Assembly: GCF_029953595.1 (NCBI RefSeq)
Contig: NZ_CP124535.1
Span: 3,145,001-3,209,000 of the forward strand
From: Fuscovulum ytuae
GTDB lineage: Bacteria > Pseudomonadota > Alphaproteobacteria > Rhodobacterales > Rhodobacteraceae
Direction of reading: 5' to 3'
DNA: 64,000 nucleotides
Positions 1 through 7,609 of the stretch are shown piece after piece. Position 1 is the first letter of the stretch, and each line of letters begins with the position of its first letter. The position numbers and the translations under genes were made by a program. The notes beneath the pieces were generated by a model. The model was given only the letters and a program-made list of their open reading frames with translations. It was not told the origin of the DNA and made no database searches.

Positions 1-826
1 TCGTGCAGTCGCGATGGGCGGGGAAGGGGATGCCAAGATCGGGGCGGACCTTTTCCAGCCGGGTCATGTAATCGGCGGGCATGTATTCGAACGCCTCCAC
101 CAGACCGCCTGTGGCGGCTTGCAGGCGGTTCAGAAGGATGAGGGCGTCGGGCAGCGAGCGGGCGGCGAGGGTGGCCGTGGCATGGGCGCGCGGGGCGGGG
201 ACGAGTTTCATCACGGCGGCGGTGATGATGCCGAGGGTGCCTTCGGCACCGATGAAGAGGTCCTTGAGGTCGTAGCCAGAGTTGTCCTTGTGCAGTTCGG
301 ACATGAGATCGAGGATTTGGCCGTCGGGGAGCACGACCTCGAGCCCCAAGCAAAGCGCGCGGGTCGAGCCGTAGCGCAGGACGTTCGATCCGCCCGCATT
401 GGTGGACAGGACGCCGCCGATCATGGCGGAGCCGCGCGCGCCGAACCAGAGGGGGAAATAAAGATCGTGGTCGGCGGCGGCGTCGTGGAGGCGCGAGAGG
501 ATGACGCCCGCCTCGACGATGGCGAGGCGGGAGGAGGGGCGGATGTCGCGGATGCGGTTGAGGCGTTCGGTGGACAGAAGGAGGCCGCCTTCGGTGTAGG
601 TGGCCCCTGTCAGACCTGTATTGCCGGAGATGGGGATGACGGGGATGCCGTGTTCGGCGGCGAGTTTGACTGTGGCAGCCACTTCGGCGGTGGAGCCGGG
701 GCGGGCGACGGCGAGGGGGGCACCTTCATAGGTGCCCATCCAATCGCGCGACAGGCGCGCGGTATCGGGCCCGGTGAGGACATTCGTCTTACCGAGAAGG
801 GCTTCGAGGGCGGGGATGAGGGACAT
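1..826 (-). CDS. FAD-binding oxidoreductase (GlcD/D-lactate dehydrogenase type), 3' end outside window
   Basis: Reading the minus strand from ATG at 826 gives 275 open codons that run off the window edge. The visible part is the PCMH-type FAD-binding domain: PISGNTGLTG at residues 65-74, MIGGVLSTNAGGSNVLRYG near 135-153, and the flavin-contact stretch IGAEGTLGIIT at 192-202. This family (GlcD, D-lactate and D-2-hydroxyglutarate dehydrogenases) oxidises 2-hydroxyacids to 2-oxoacids. Its members are about 460-480 residues, so the C-terminal FAD-oxidase domain, which fixes the substrate, lies outside. A GGAG sits just upstream of the start. Substrate cannot be assigned. Confidence 0.9.
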   Translation of the reverse strand, partial: MSLIPALEALLGKTNVLTGPDTARLSRDWMGTYEGAPLAVARPGSTAEVAATVKLAAEHGIPVIPISGNTGLTGATYTEGGLLLSTERLNRIRDIRPSSRLAIVEAGVILSRLHDAAADHDLYFPLWFGARGSAMIGGVLSTNAGGSNVLRYGSTRALCLGLEVVLPDGQILDLMSELHKDNSGYDLKDLFIGAEGTLGIITAAVMKLVPAPRAHATATLAARSLPDALILLNRLQAATGGLVEAFEYMPADYMTRLEKVRPDLGIPFPAHRDCT

Positions 827-913
827 GGCATGCGCTCCGGTCGTGGGGCGAGTCATCGGACGGCGCGGGGCGGGTTGCAAGGGGAGATGTTGCGTCCTGT
901 GATGCCGGCGCAA

Positions 914-941
914 GGTGAGTATTTGGGCCAAGATGAAGGGG
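914..941 (-). repeat. 3'-flank box, copy 1
   Basis: On the strand of the gene it follows (tesA, minus), the core reads TCATCTTGGCCCAAATACTC. It starts about 64 bp after the tesA stop and lies before the start of the FAD oxidase. Nearly the same 20-bp core recurs at 6197-6223, 31855-31880 and 39382-39404, always downstream of a gene 3' end and in the same orientation to that gene. Copy 3 also shares flanking bases (ACTCACC then TGC). No function is known to me. Confidence 0.8.
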
Positions 942-1004
942 AGGGCGTGCTTCGGTCTTGGCTGTAGGCGCGATGGCGCGGGATGGGATGAGGTGCGGCG
1001 GCGG

Positions 1005-1715
1005 TCAGTCCCCGGACTGCGCGGCGAGGTCGAGGAGGGCGGGGCCGAGGCGGGTGACGATCTGCGCCACGCCGTCCTTGTTGGGGTGGATGCCGTCGGG
1101 TTGCATCCATTGGCGGATCTGGCCCGGATCGGTGGCGTCGGGCGAGAGCAGGCGGAAGAAGGGGGCCGTGATTTTCGCACCATGGGCCGTGGCGATGTCG
1201 GCATAGAGGCTGTCGAAATCAGCCTTGTAATCGGGGCCGAAATTGCCCGGTGCCTGCATCGGGACGACGAGGACGGCAAGGCCGCGGTCGGTGGCGGTTT
1301 TCACGATGCTGTCGATGTTCTTGCGGGTTTCTTCGGGGGGCAGGCCACGGAGGAGGTCATTGCCGCCGAGCGTCACGATCAGGGCGTCGGTTTCCGGCGT
1401 CAGCGACCAGTCGAGGCGGGAGAGGCCGCCCGCCGAGGTGTCGCCCGAGACGCCTGCATTGATCACGGTGGCGGGGGAGCCTTGCGCGGCGAGCCATGCG
1501 TTGAGTTGGGGGACCAGACCTTCGCCGTCGGGCAGGCCGTAGCCTGCGGTGAGGCTGTCGCCAAGCGCCACGATGGTGGGTTCGGCCTGTGCGGCAGAGG
1601 GGTGCCCGACGGAAAGGGTTGCGGCGAGCGTTACAGAGGCTAGCGCCAATGTGATGTTGCGGAGCCTGCGGCGCGCGCCATATGTGGCATTGGACAGTTG
1701 GAAGGCGATTTTCAT
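1005..1715 (-). CDS. tesA: Arylesterase / acyl-CoA thioesterase I, GDSL family
   Basis: A 236-residue SGNH/GDSL hydrolase, probably periplasmic, that cleaves acyl esters and thioesters (lysophospholipase L1 and protease I are names for the same activity in E. coli). All family blocks are present: GDSL at 52-55 with the nucleophile Ser54, the block II Gly (NAGVSGDTS), GGNDLL, and DGIHPN with the catalytic Asp and His. Residues 15-44 form a signal peptide ending AAQA. I chose ATG 1715 because the upstream extension has no family match. That start overlaps, in a CATG, the start of the divergent ABC gene, so the tesA promoter must lie inside its neighbour. The same divergent pairing, tesA with ybbA-ybbP, occurs in E. 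coli. Confidence 0.92.
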   Translation of the reverse strand: MKIAFQLSNATYGARRRLRNITLALASVTLAATLSVGHPSAAQAEPTIVALGDSLTAGYGLPDGEGLVPQLNAWLAAQGSPATVINAGVSGDTSAGGLSRLDWSLTPETDALIVTLGGNDLLRGLPPEETRKNIDSIVKTATDRGLAVLVVPMQAPGNFGPDYKADFDSLYADIATAHGAKITAPFFRLLSPDATDPGQIRQWMQPDGIHPNKDGVAQIVTRLGPALLDLAAQSGD

Positions 1716-2412
1716 GGCGGATGCGGTGCTCGATACAGTTCTGACGCTGAAGGACGTTCGGTTGACTTTGGCGGGAAATGCGGGGCCGGTCGATATCCTC
1801 AAGGGCATATCACTGGAAGTTCATGCGGGCGAGACGGTTGGTCTGATCGGGCCGTCGGGATCGGGGAAGTCGTCGCTTTTGATGCTGATGGGGGGGTTGG
1901 AGCGGGCCACGGGGGGCGAGGTGCGCGCCTTGGGGCAGGACCTGACGGCGATGGACGAGGATGGGCTGGCGCGGTTCCGGCGCGGCAAGATGGGGGTGGT
2001 GTTCCAGTCCTTCCACCTGATGCCCACAATGACGGCCTTGGAGAATGTGGCGGTACCCTTGGAGTTGATGGGGGTGCCAGATGCCTTTGCACGGGCAGAG
2101 GCGGAGTTGCAGGCCGTGGGTCTGGGCGCGCGGATGGGACATTATCCAAGCCAGATGTCGGGGGGCGAGCAGCAGCGCGTGGCGCTGGCCCGCGCGGCGG
2201 CACCACGTCCGGCGATCCTTTTGGCGGATGAGCCGACGGGCAACCTTGATGGGGTGAACGGGCAGGCCATCATGGACCTTTTGTTCGGGTTGCGGGATCG
2301 GCATGGAGCGACGCTTGTCCTTGTGACCCATGCGCCGGAACTGGCCGCGCGCTGTGACCGGGTGGTGCGGCTTGCCGATGGGCGGGTTGTGCAGTCGGAG
2401 GTGGCGGCGTGA
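1714..2412 (+). CDS. ybbA: ABC transporter ATP-binding protein, YbbA/LolD type
   Basis: A 232-residue cytoplasmic ATPase of the MacB/LolD class. It shows Walker A GPSGSGKSS (46-54), the Q-loop VVFQSF, the ABC signature MSGGEQQR (148-155), and Walker B AILLADEPTGNLD. A GGAAGG lies about 8 nt before ATG 1714. The longer open frame back to 1549 is tesA antisense and is ignored. The stop overlaps the GTG start of the permease gene by 4 bp, so the two are translationally coupled and form one complex. In E. coli the same pair adjoins tesA; its substrate is not established there or here. Confidence 0.9.
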   Translation: MADAVLDTVLTLKDVRLTLAGNAGPVDILKGISLEVHAGETVGLIGPSGSGKSSLLMLMGGLERATGGEVRALGQDLTAMDEDGLARFRRGKMGVVFQSFHLMPTMTALENVAVPLELMGVPDAFARAEAELQAVGLGARMGHYPSQMSGGEQQRVALARAAAPRPAILLADEPTGNLDGVNGQAIMDLLFGLRDRHGATLVLVTHAPELAARCDRVVRLADGRVVQSEVAA

Positions 2413-4928
2413 GTCCCGATCTGAGACTGGCTTGGACGATAGCCCGGCGCGAATTGCGCGGGGGCGTGAAGGGGTTTCGGGTGTTTCTGGCCTGCCTTGC
2501 GCTGGGCGTGGCGGCGATTGCCGCCGTGGGGCTTGTGCGGGCGTCGATCCAGCAGGGGCTGGCCGATCAGGGCGCGGTGCTGCTGGGCGGCGATGCGCAG
2601 ATGGAATTCACCTACCGCTTTGCCACCGAGGATGAGCGGGCTTGGATGGACGGGGTTTCCGAGCGGGTTTCGGAGATCGTGGATTTCCGGTCCATGGTGG
2701 TGGTGGGCGAGGAAAGCGCGCTGACGCAGGTAAAGGCGGTGGATGACGCCTATCCGCTGCTTGGTTCGGTGGAATTGGAGGCGGGAACGCTGCCCGAGGC
2801 GCTGGCCGTGGTTGATGGCCGCGCCGGGATGGTGATGGACAAGGTTCTGGTGGATCGGCTGGGTCTGGCCATCGGCGATGCGGTCCGTATGGGCGTGGGG
2901 GAGTTTCGGCTGGGCGGCGTCCTGTTGCGGGAACCCGACAGTGCGACGGGGGGCTTTTCGCTGGGCCCGCGCACGATTGTGCGGACGGCCGATCTGGCGG
3001 GGTCGGGGTTGTTGGAGCCCGGTTCGCTGTATGAGACGGAATATCGCCTGATCCTGCCCGTGGGCACCGATTTGGCCGCGATGGAGCGGCGGGCCGAGGC
3101 GGAATTTGCCGATGCCGGGATGCGCTGGGATGACAGCCGCCGCGCCGCGCCGGGGGTGGAGCGGTTCGTGGACCGGATCGGGTCTTTCCTGATCCTTGTG
3201 GGGATCGCGGGGTTGGCCGTGGGTGGCGTGGGCGTGCAGGCGGCTGTGCGGGCCTATCTGGAGGGGAAGGTGGCGACGATTGCCACGCTGAAAACCCTTG
3301 GCGCGGAAGGGCGGCTGATCTTTCGCATCTATCTGTTGCAGATCGGGGTTCTGGCGGGGCTGGGGGTTTTGATCGGCCTTGCCCTTGGTGCGGCGGTGCC
3401 GATGCTCTTTGGCGGGGTGATCGAGGCGGCGCTGCCGTTTCCGGCGGAGGTGGGTGTCTATCCGCTGCCTTTGCTGGAGGCAGCGTTTTACGGGGTGGTG
3501 ACGGCCTTTCTGTTCACCCTGTGGCCCTTGGCGCGGACCGAAGGGGTGCGGGCGGCGGCGTTGTATCGGGGGTCGGGTAAGGCGGGGATGCCTGCGGCGC
3601 GGCATCTGTGGGCCATCGGTGCCTTGGCTGTGTTGCTGATCGGGGGGGCTGTGTGGTTTTCCGGCACGTGGGAACTGACGCTGGGATCGGCGGGGGGCGT
3701 GATCGGGGCCTTGATCGTGCTGGCCGTGGCAGCGGTGGGTCTGCGGCGGCTGGCGCGGGGCGCGGCGCGGGCGGGGCTGGCGCGGGGGCGCGTGGCGCTG
3801 CGATTGGCGCTGGCCAGTATTGGCGGGCCACGGGATGAGGCGGGGGCGGTGATCCTGTCGCTTGGGCTTGGGCTTTCCGTGCTGGCGGCGGTGGGGCAGA
3901 TCGACGCCAATCTGCGGGCGGCCATCGAGACGGACCTGCCGGAGCGGGCGCCGAGTTATTTCTTTGTCGATATCCAGCCCGGTCAGGTGGAGGGGTTCCT
4001 TGCCCGGATGAAGGGCGATGCGGCGGTGAGCAAGGTGGAAAGCGCGCCCATGCTGCGCGCGGTGCTGACCCAGATCAACGGGCGGCCCGCAAAAGAGGTG
4101 GCGGGGGAGCATTGGGTGGTGCGGGGCGACCGCGGGATCACCTATTCCGCCGAACCGCAGGAGAATGCCAAGGTGGTGGCGGGGGAATGGTGGCCTGCCG
4201 ACTATACCGGGCCGGCGCAGGTGTCATTCGCCGCCGAAGAGGCCGAGGAGATCGGGCTGAAGCTGGGGGATGCATTGGTGGTCAATGTGCTGGGCCGCGA
4301 TATCCCGGCGACGATCACCTCGTTCCGGCAGGTGGATTTTTCCAGCGCGGGGATGGGGTTTGTCATGACGATGAACCCGGCCGCCTTGCAGGGGGCACCG
4401 CATACTTTCATCGCGACGGTCTATGCGACGGAAGAGGCCGAGGCGGCGATCCTGCGGGATGTGTCGAAGGCTTATCCCAACGTGACCGCGATCCGCATCC
4501 GCGAGGCGATTGACCGGGTGACGGAGGCCTTGCAGGCCATTGCCACGGCCACAGCCTGGGCGGCGGCGGCAACGCTGGTGACCGGGTTCGTCGTTCTGAT
4601 CGGGGCGGCGGCGGCGGGGGAGCGCGCGCGGGTCTATGAGGCGGCGGTGATGAAGACGCTGGGCGCCACGCGGGGGCGGATCTTGGCGAGTTTCGCGCTG
4701 CGGTCTGCGCTGACGGGGGCTGCGGCGGGAGGCGTGGCCATCGTGGCGGGGGGCCTTGCCGGATGGGCGGTGATGGTCTTCGTGATGGAGGCGGATTATT
4801 TCTTCGAACCCGTCTCGGCCATCGCCATCGTTGCGGGTGGGGTGTTTGCCACCATGGCGGCGGGCCTTCTGTTCGCGCTGCGGCCCTTGGCGGCGCGACC
4901 GGCGCAGGTCCTGCGGGCGCAGGAATAG
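2409..4928 (+). CDS. ybbP: FtsX-like ABC transporter permease, YbbP type
   Basis: An 839-residue inner-membrane permease. A membrane helix near residues 22-45 is followed by a large periplasmic MacB-type domain (about 50-240), then a first FtsX core of helices (about 260-375), a second helix group with another periplasmic stretch (about 400-690), and a last FtsX core (about 695-835). The duplicated FtsX layout is that of YbbP and differs from the four-helix LolC/E and MacB permeases. It starts at GTG 2409 inside the stop of the ATPase gene. Family members move lipophilic molecules or act mechanically at the envelope; no substrate can be inferred. Confidence 0.88.
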   Translation: MSPDLRLAWTIARRELRGGVKGFRVFLACLALGVAAIAAVGLVRASIQQGLADQGAVLLGGDAQMEFTYRFATEDERAWMDGVSERVSEIVDFRSMVVVGEESALTQVKAVDDAYPLLGSVELEAGTLPEALAVVDGRAGMVMDKVLVDRLGLAIGDAVRMGVGEFRLGGVLLREPDSATGGFSLGPRTIVRTADLAGSGLLEPGSLYETEYRLILPVGTDLAAMERRAEAEFADAGMRWDDSRRAAPGVERFVDRIGSFLILVGIAGLAVGGVGVQAAVRAYLEGKVATIATLKTLGAEGRLIFRIYLLQIGVLAGLGVLIGLALGAAVPMLFGGVIEAALPFPAEVGVYPLPLLEAAFYGVVTAFLFTLWPLARTEGVRAAALYRGSGKAGMPAARHLWAIGALAVLLIGGAVWFSGTWELTLGSAGGVIGALIVLAVAAVGLRRLARGAARAGLARGRVALRLALASIGGPRDEAGAVILSLGLGLSVLAAVGQIDANLRAAIETDLPERAPSYFFVDIQPGQVEGFLARMKGDAAVSKVESAPMLRAVLTQINGRPAKEVAGEHWVVRGDRGITYSAEPQENAKVVAGEWWPADYTGPAQVSFAAEEAEEIGLKLGDALVVNVLGRDIPATITSFRQVDFSSAGMGFVMTMNPAALQGAPHTFIATVYATEEAEAAILRDVSKAYPNVTAIRIREAIDRVTEALQAIATATAWAAAATLVTGFVVLIGAAAAGERARVYEAAVMKTLGATRGRILASFALRSALTGAAAGGVAIVAGGLAGWAVMVFVMEADYFFEPVSAIAIVAGGVFATMAAGLLFALRPLAARPAQVLRAQE

Positions 4929-4983
4929 CGCCCGTCCGGCCGGGGGCTTGGCTTGATGGGGTGGGGGCTGCTAGGTCTGGCGG

Positions 4984-6189
4984 ATGGACCTTACGGTGAT
5001 CCCCAACACGCAGGCGCGACGGCTGTTTCTGGACCGGCATGCGCTGGCCGAGGCGCCGGTGGGCGCGGCATCGGGCGCGGCGCTGGCGGGGCTGGTGGAC
5101 CGGATCGGCTTCGTGCAGGTGGACAGCATCACCACGGTGGCGCGGGCGCATGACATGATCCTGTGGTCGCGCCGGCAGGGCTATCGCCCGGCGGGCCTGA
5201 AGCGGGCCTTGGAGCGGGACCGGCAGCTGTGGGAACATTGGACGCATGATGCGTCGATCCTGCCCGTGGCGCTGTGGCCGATGTGGCGGGGGCGGTTCGC
5301 GCGGGATGAGATGCGGCTGCGCGATGGTTGGCGCAAGTGGTTCCGCGAGGGGTATGAGGCGCAATTCGATACGATACTGGACCGGATCGCACGGGATGGG
5401 CCTGTTTCCTCGTCCGATGTGGGCGAGGGGGAGGTGCGGGGCAAGGGTGGCTGGTGGGACTGGCATCCGTCGAAGACCGCGCTGGAATGGCTGTGGCGCA
5501 CGGGGCGGATCGCGGTGGCGCGGCGGGATGGGTTCAAGAAGGTCTATGACCTGACGGAACGGGTGATCCCCGACGCGGTGCGGGGGGCGGAGGTTTCGCC
5601 AGAGGAAGAGGTGGAATGGGCCTGCGCCTCGGCCCTTGACCGTTTGGGGTTTGGCACGGCGGGCGAGGTGGCGGCCTATTGGAACGCCGTTCCGGGCGAG
5701 GCGGTGCGCGACTGGCTGGCGCAGGCGGTGCGGGCAGGGCGGGTGGAAGAGGTGCTTATCGAAGGCGCGGATGGGACGCGGCGGCGTGTCTTTGCGTCGC
5801 CCGGTTTGGTGCGGCAGGACGTGCCCGAACCACCCGCGCGGATGCGGGTGCTGTCGCCCTTTGACCCTGCACTGCGCGACCGGAAGCGGGCAGAGTTCCT
5901 GTTCGGCTTCCGCTACCGGATCGAGGTTTTCGTGCCGGAACCGAAGCGGGTCTTTGGCTATTATGTCTTCCCCCTGCTGGAAGGGGCGCGGCTGGTGGGG
6001 CGGATCGATGTGAAACGCGCAGGCGAGGTGCTGGCCGTGCGCGCCGTCTGGCCGGAGCCGGGGGTGCATTTCGGCAAGGGGCGGATTGCCAAGCTGGAGG
6101 CAGAGTTGGATCGGCTGGCGGTCTTTGCAGGCAGCGCGCGGGTGGAATGGGCGGAGGGGTGGCTGAGGCAGCCAAAGCGGCAGCCGTGA
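4984..6189 (+). CDS. YcaQ-like winged-helix DNA glycosylase (HTH_42)
   Basis: A 401-residue protein of the HTH_42 family, whose E. coli member YcaQ unhooks DNA interstrand crosslinks and excises bulky N7-alkyl purines. The motif Q45-V46-D47 in FVQVDSIT matches the Q-hydrophobic-D catalytic motif I recall for the YcaQ branch; the AlkZ resistance branch has QxQ. Other family stretches are ARAHDMILWSR, LWEHWTHDASILP, and in the C-terminal part ILSPFDP-like VLSPFDPALRDR. The gene is solitary, 55 bp after ybbP and convergent with the transglycosylase gene. ATG 4984 is used because the family begins immediately after it. Confidence 0.85.
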   Translation: MDLTVIPNTQARRLFLDRHALAEAPVGAASGAALAGLVDRIGFVQVDSITTVARAHDMILWSRRQGYRPAGLKRALERDRQLWEHWTHDASILPVALWPMWRGRFARDEMRLRDGWRKWFREGYEAQFDTILDRIARDGPVSSSDVGEGEVRGKGGWWDWHPSKTALEWLWRTGRIAVARRDGFKKVYDLTERVIPDAVRGAEVSPEEEVEWACASALDRLGFGTAGEVAAYWNAVPGEAVRDWLAQAVRAGRVEEVLIEGADGTRRRVFASPGLVRQDVPEPPARMRVLSPFDPALRDRKRAEFLFGFRYRIEVFVPEPKRVFGYYVFPLLEGARLVGRIDVKRAGEVLAVRAVWPEPGVHFGKGRIAKLEAELDRLAVFAGSARVEWAEGWLRQPKRQP

Positions 6190-6196
6190 TCCTGCC

Positions 6197-6223
6197 TTTT
6201 CATCTTGGCGGTAAATACTCCGG
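6197..6223 (+). repeat. 3'-flank box, copy 2
   Basis: Starts 8 bp after the stop of the YcaQ-like gene and reads, on that gene's strand, TTCATCTTGGCGGTAAATAC followed by TCCGG. It differs from the other three copies only in the middle (GGCGGT for GGCCCA). It runs directly into the G/C hairpin at 6221-6245. Confidence 0.75.
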
Positions 6224-6245
6224 GGGTCCGGGGGCTGGCCCCCGG
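6221..6245. repeat. GGTCC-flanked G/C hairpin, copy 1
   Basis: CGGGGGT is followed by a 7-bp stem CCGGGGG/CCCCCGG around loop CTGG. It sits in the 70-bp convergent gap between the YcaQ-like gene and the MltB-type gene, abutting the 3'-flank box. No T-run follows on either strand, so it is not a standard intrinsic terminator. Related copies are at 13159-13186 and 39203-39235. Confidence 0.65.
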
Positions 6246-6259
6246 TCCCGCAGGTGCGA

Positions 6260-7504
6260 TCAGCGCAACCGCTTTAGAATATCGAGCGAGGCATAGCCAT
6301 CCGGCACCATGCCGACGCTGCGCTGGAAGGCGCGCAAGGCGGCAAGGGTGTTGGGGCCGATCTTGCCGTCCACCCCTTTCGTGTCAAAGCCTGCCGCCGT
6401 CAGGCGTTCCTGCAATTCGCGCCGTTCTGCCCCTGTCAGGGCGCGGTCTTCGCGCGGCCATGCGGCGCGGATCGGGGGGCCACCCGCCAGACGGTCGGAG
6501 AGATGGCCGACGGCGATCACATAGGCGTCGGCGGCGTTGTAGCGTTCGATGGCGCGGAAATTTGCGGTGATGAGGAAGGCCGCACCGCGCGCGCCAGCGG
6601 GGAGCAAAAGCTCGGCCCGGTCAAGATCGGGGAGGTTTCCGCCTGTGGCATCCCGCAGGCCAAGTGTGGCCCAATCGGCAGAGGACATGGCGGTGCCTGT
6701 TCCGGCAAGCCCGTAGTCGAAATCGGTGGGCAATGTGACCTCGATCCCCCATGGCAGGCCCTTTTGCCAGCCGGACCGCGCCAGATAGGCGGCGGTGGAG
6801 GCGAGCGCATCGGTCGGATCATCAGACCAGATGTCGCGCCGCCCATCGCCGTTAAAATCCACGGCGAAGGATTGATAGGAGGAGGGGATGAATTGCGTAT
6901 GGCCCATGGCCCCGGCCCAACTGCCCGTGAAGGCATCGGGGCCGATATCGCCTGATTGCAGGATGCGCAGGGCGTCGATCAGCTGCGCCTCGAAAAAAGC
7001 CCCCCGGCGTCCATCATGGGCGAGTGTGGCCAGCGCCTCGATCACCGGGATATCGCCGCGGTTGGCCCCATAGCTCGATTCCAGCCCCCAGATGGCGGTG
7101 ACCACCTCGGCGGGGACGCCATAGGTGGCCTCAAGCCGGTCCAGCGTGGTGCGGTGCTGGGCGAGCGCGATCTGGCCGTTTTCCACGCGCCGATCCGATA
7201 CGGCGCTGTCGAGGTAATCCCAGAGGGTGCGGGTAAATTCGGCCTGATTGCGGTCCTTTTCGATGACGCTTTCGTTGTAGCGGATGCCATTTAGGGCGCG
7301 GTCAAAGGTGGCGGGCGCGATGCCTGCGGCCAGCGCGCGGGGGCGGAAGGCGGTGACCCATTGGTCAAGGCCGGATTGGGGGCTGCTGATGGTCAAGATG
7401 GCCTCGGTCACGGGCGGCGGTTCGGGGGCAGGCTGCGGCATTGCGGCGGGGCCTGCAAGGGCCGGACCGGGAAGGAGCGAAAGGGAAAGGATCGCGGCAC
7501 GCAT
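6260..7504 (-). CDS. Lytic murein transglycosylase, MltB family, with C-terminal peptidoglycan-binding domain
   Basis: A 414-residue periplasmic enzyme that cleaves the glycan backbone of peptidoglycan to 1,6-anhydroMurNAc. After a signal peptide (about 1-18, ending ALA) comes an SLT_2 domain (about 45-340) with catalytic Glu142 in GLESSYGANRGD, plus GAMGHTQFIPSSY and DFNGDGRRDIW. The last 60 residues are a PG_binding_1 domain (LQERLTAAGFDTKGVDGKIG and on). There is no lipobox Cys, so it is a soluble form. I prefer ATG 7504 to GTG 7507, since AGGTG lies upstream. It is monocistronic. Confidence 0.93.
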   Translation of the reverse strand: MRAAILSLSLLPGPALAGPAAMPQPAPEPPPVTEAILTISSPQSGLDQWVTAFRPRALAAGIAPATFDRALNGIRYNESVIEKDRNQAEFTRTLWDYLDSAVSDRRVENGQIALAQHRTTLDRLEATYGVPAEVVTAIWGLESSYGANRGDIPVIEALATLAHDGRRGAFFEAQLIDALRILQSGDIGPDAFTGSWAGAMGHTQFIPSSYQSFAVDFNGDGRRDIWSDDPTDALASTAAYLARSGWQKGLPWGIEVTLPTDFDYGLAGTGTAMSSADWATLGLRDATGGNLPDLDRAELLLPAGARGAAFLITANFRAIERYNAADAYVIAVGHLSDRLAGGPPIRAAWPREDRALTGAERRELQERLTAAGFDTKGVDGKIGPNTLAALRAFQRSVGMVPDGYASLDILKRLR

Positions 7505-7609
7505 CACATCACCTGCCTGTTGGTTCTTCTTGTGGTTGCAACAGAAGATAGGGCGGGGTGGCCCGCCTTGGAAGGCGGGGGGAAAGGGCGCTGGCGGGGT
7601 TTCGCCGGG

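Noticed and set aside
2142-4112. 656-codon open frame on the minus strand opposite the permease gene
   Set aside because: Translation is rich in Pro, Arg, Gln and His, the signature of an antisense shadow in G/C-rich DNA. The plus-strand permease has full family similarity.
4408-6069. 553-codon minus frame
   Set aside because: Spans two real plus-strand genes and has the same shadow composition.
7561-7579. Terminator after rnr
   Set aside because: CCCGCCTT/AAGGCGGG has a two-base loop and no T-run on the rnr strand.
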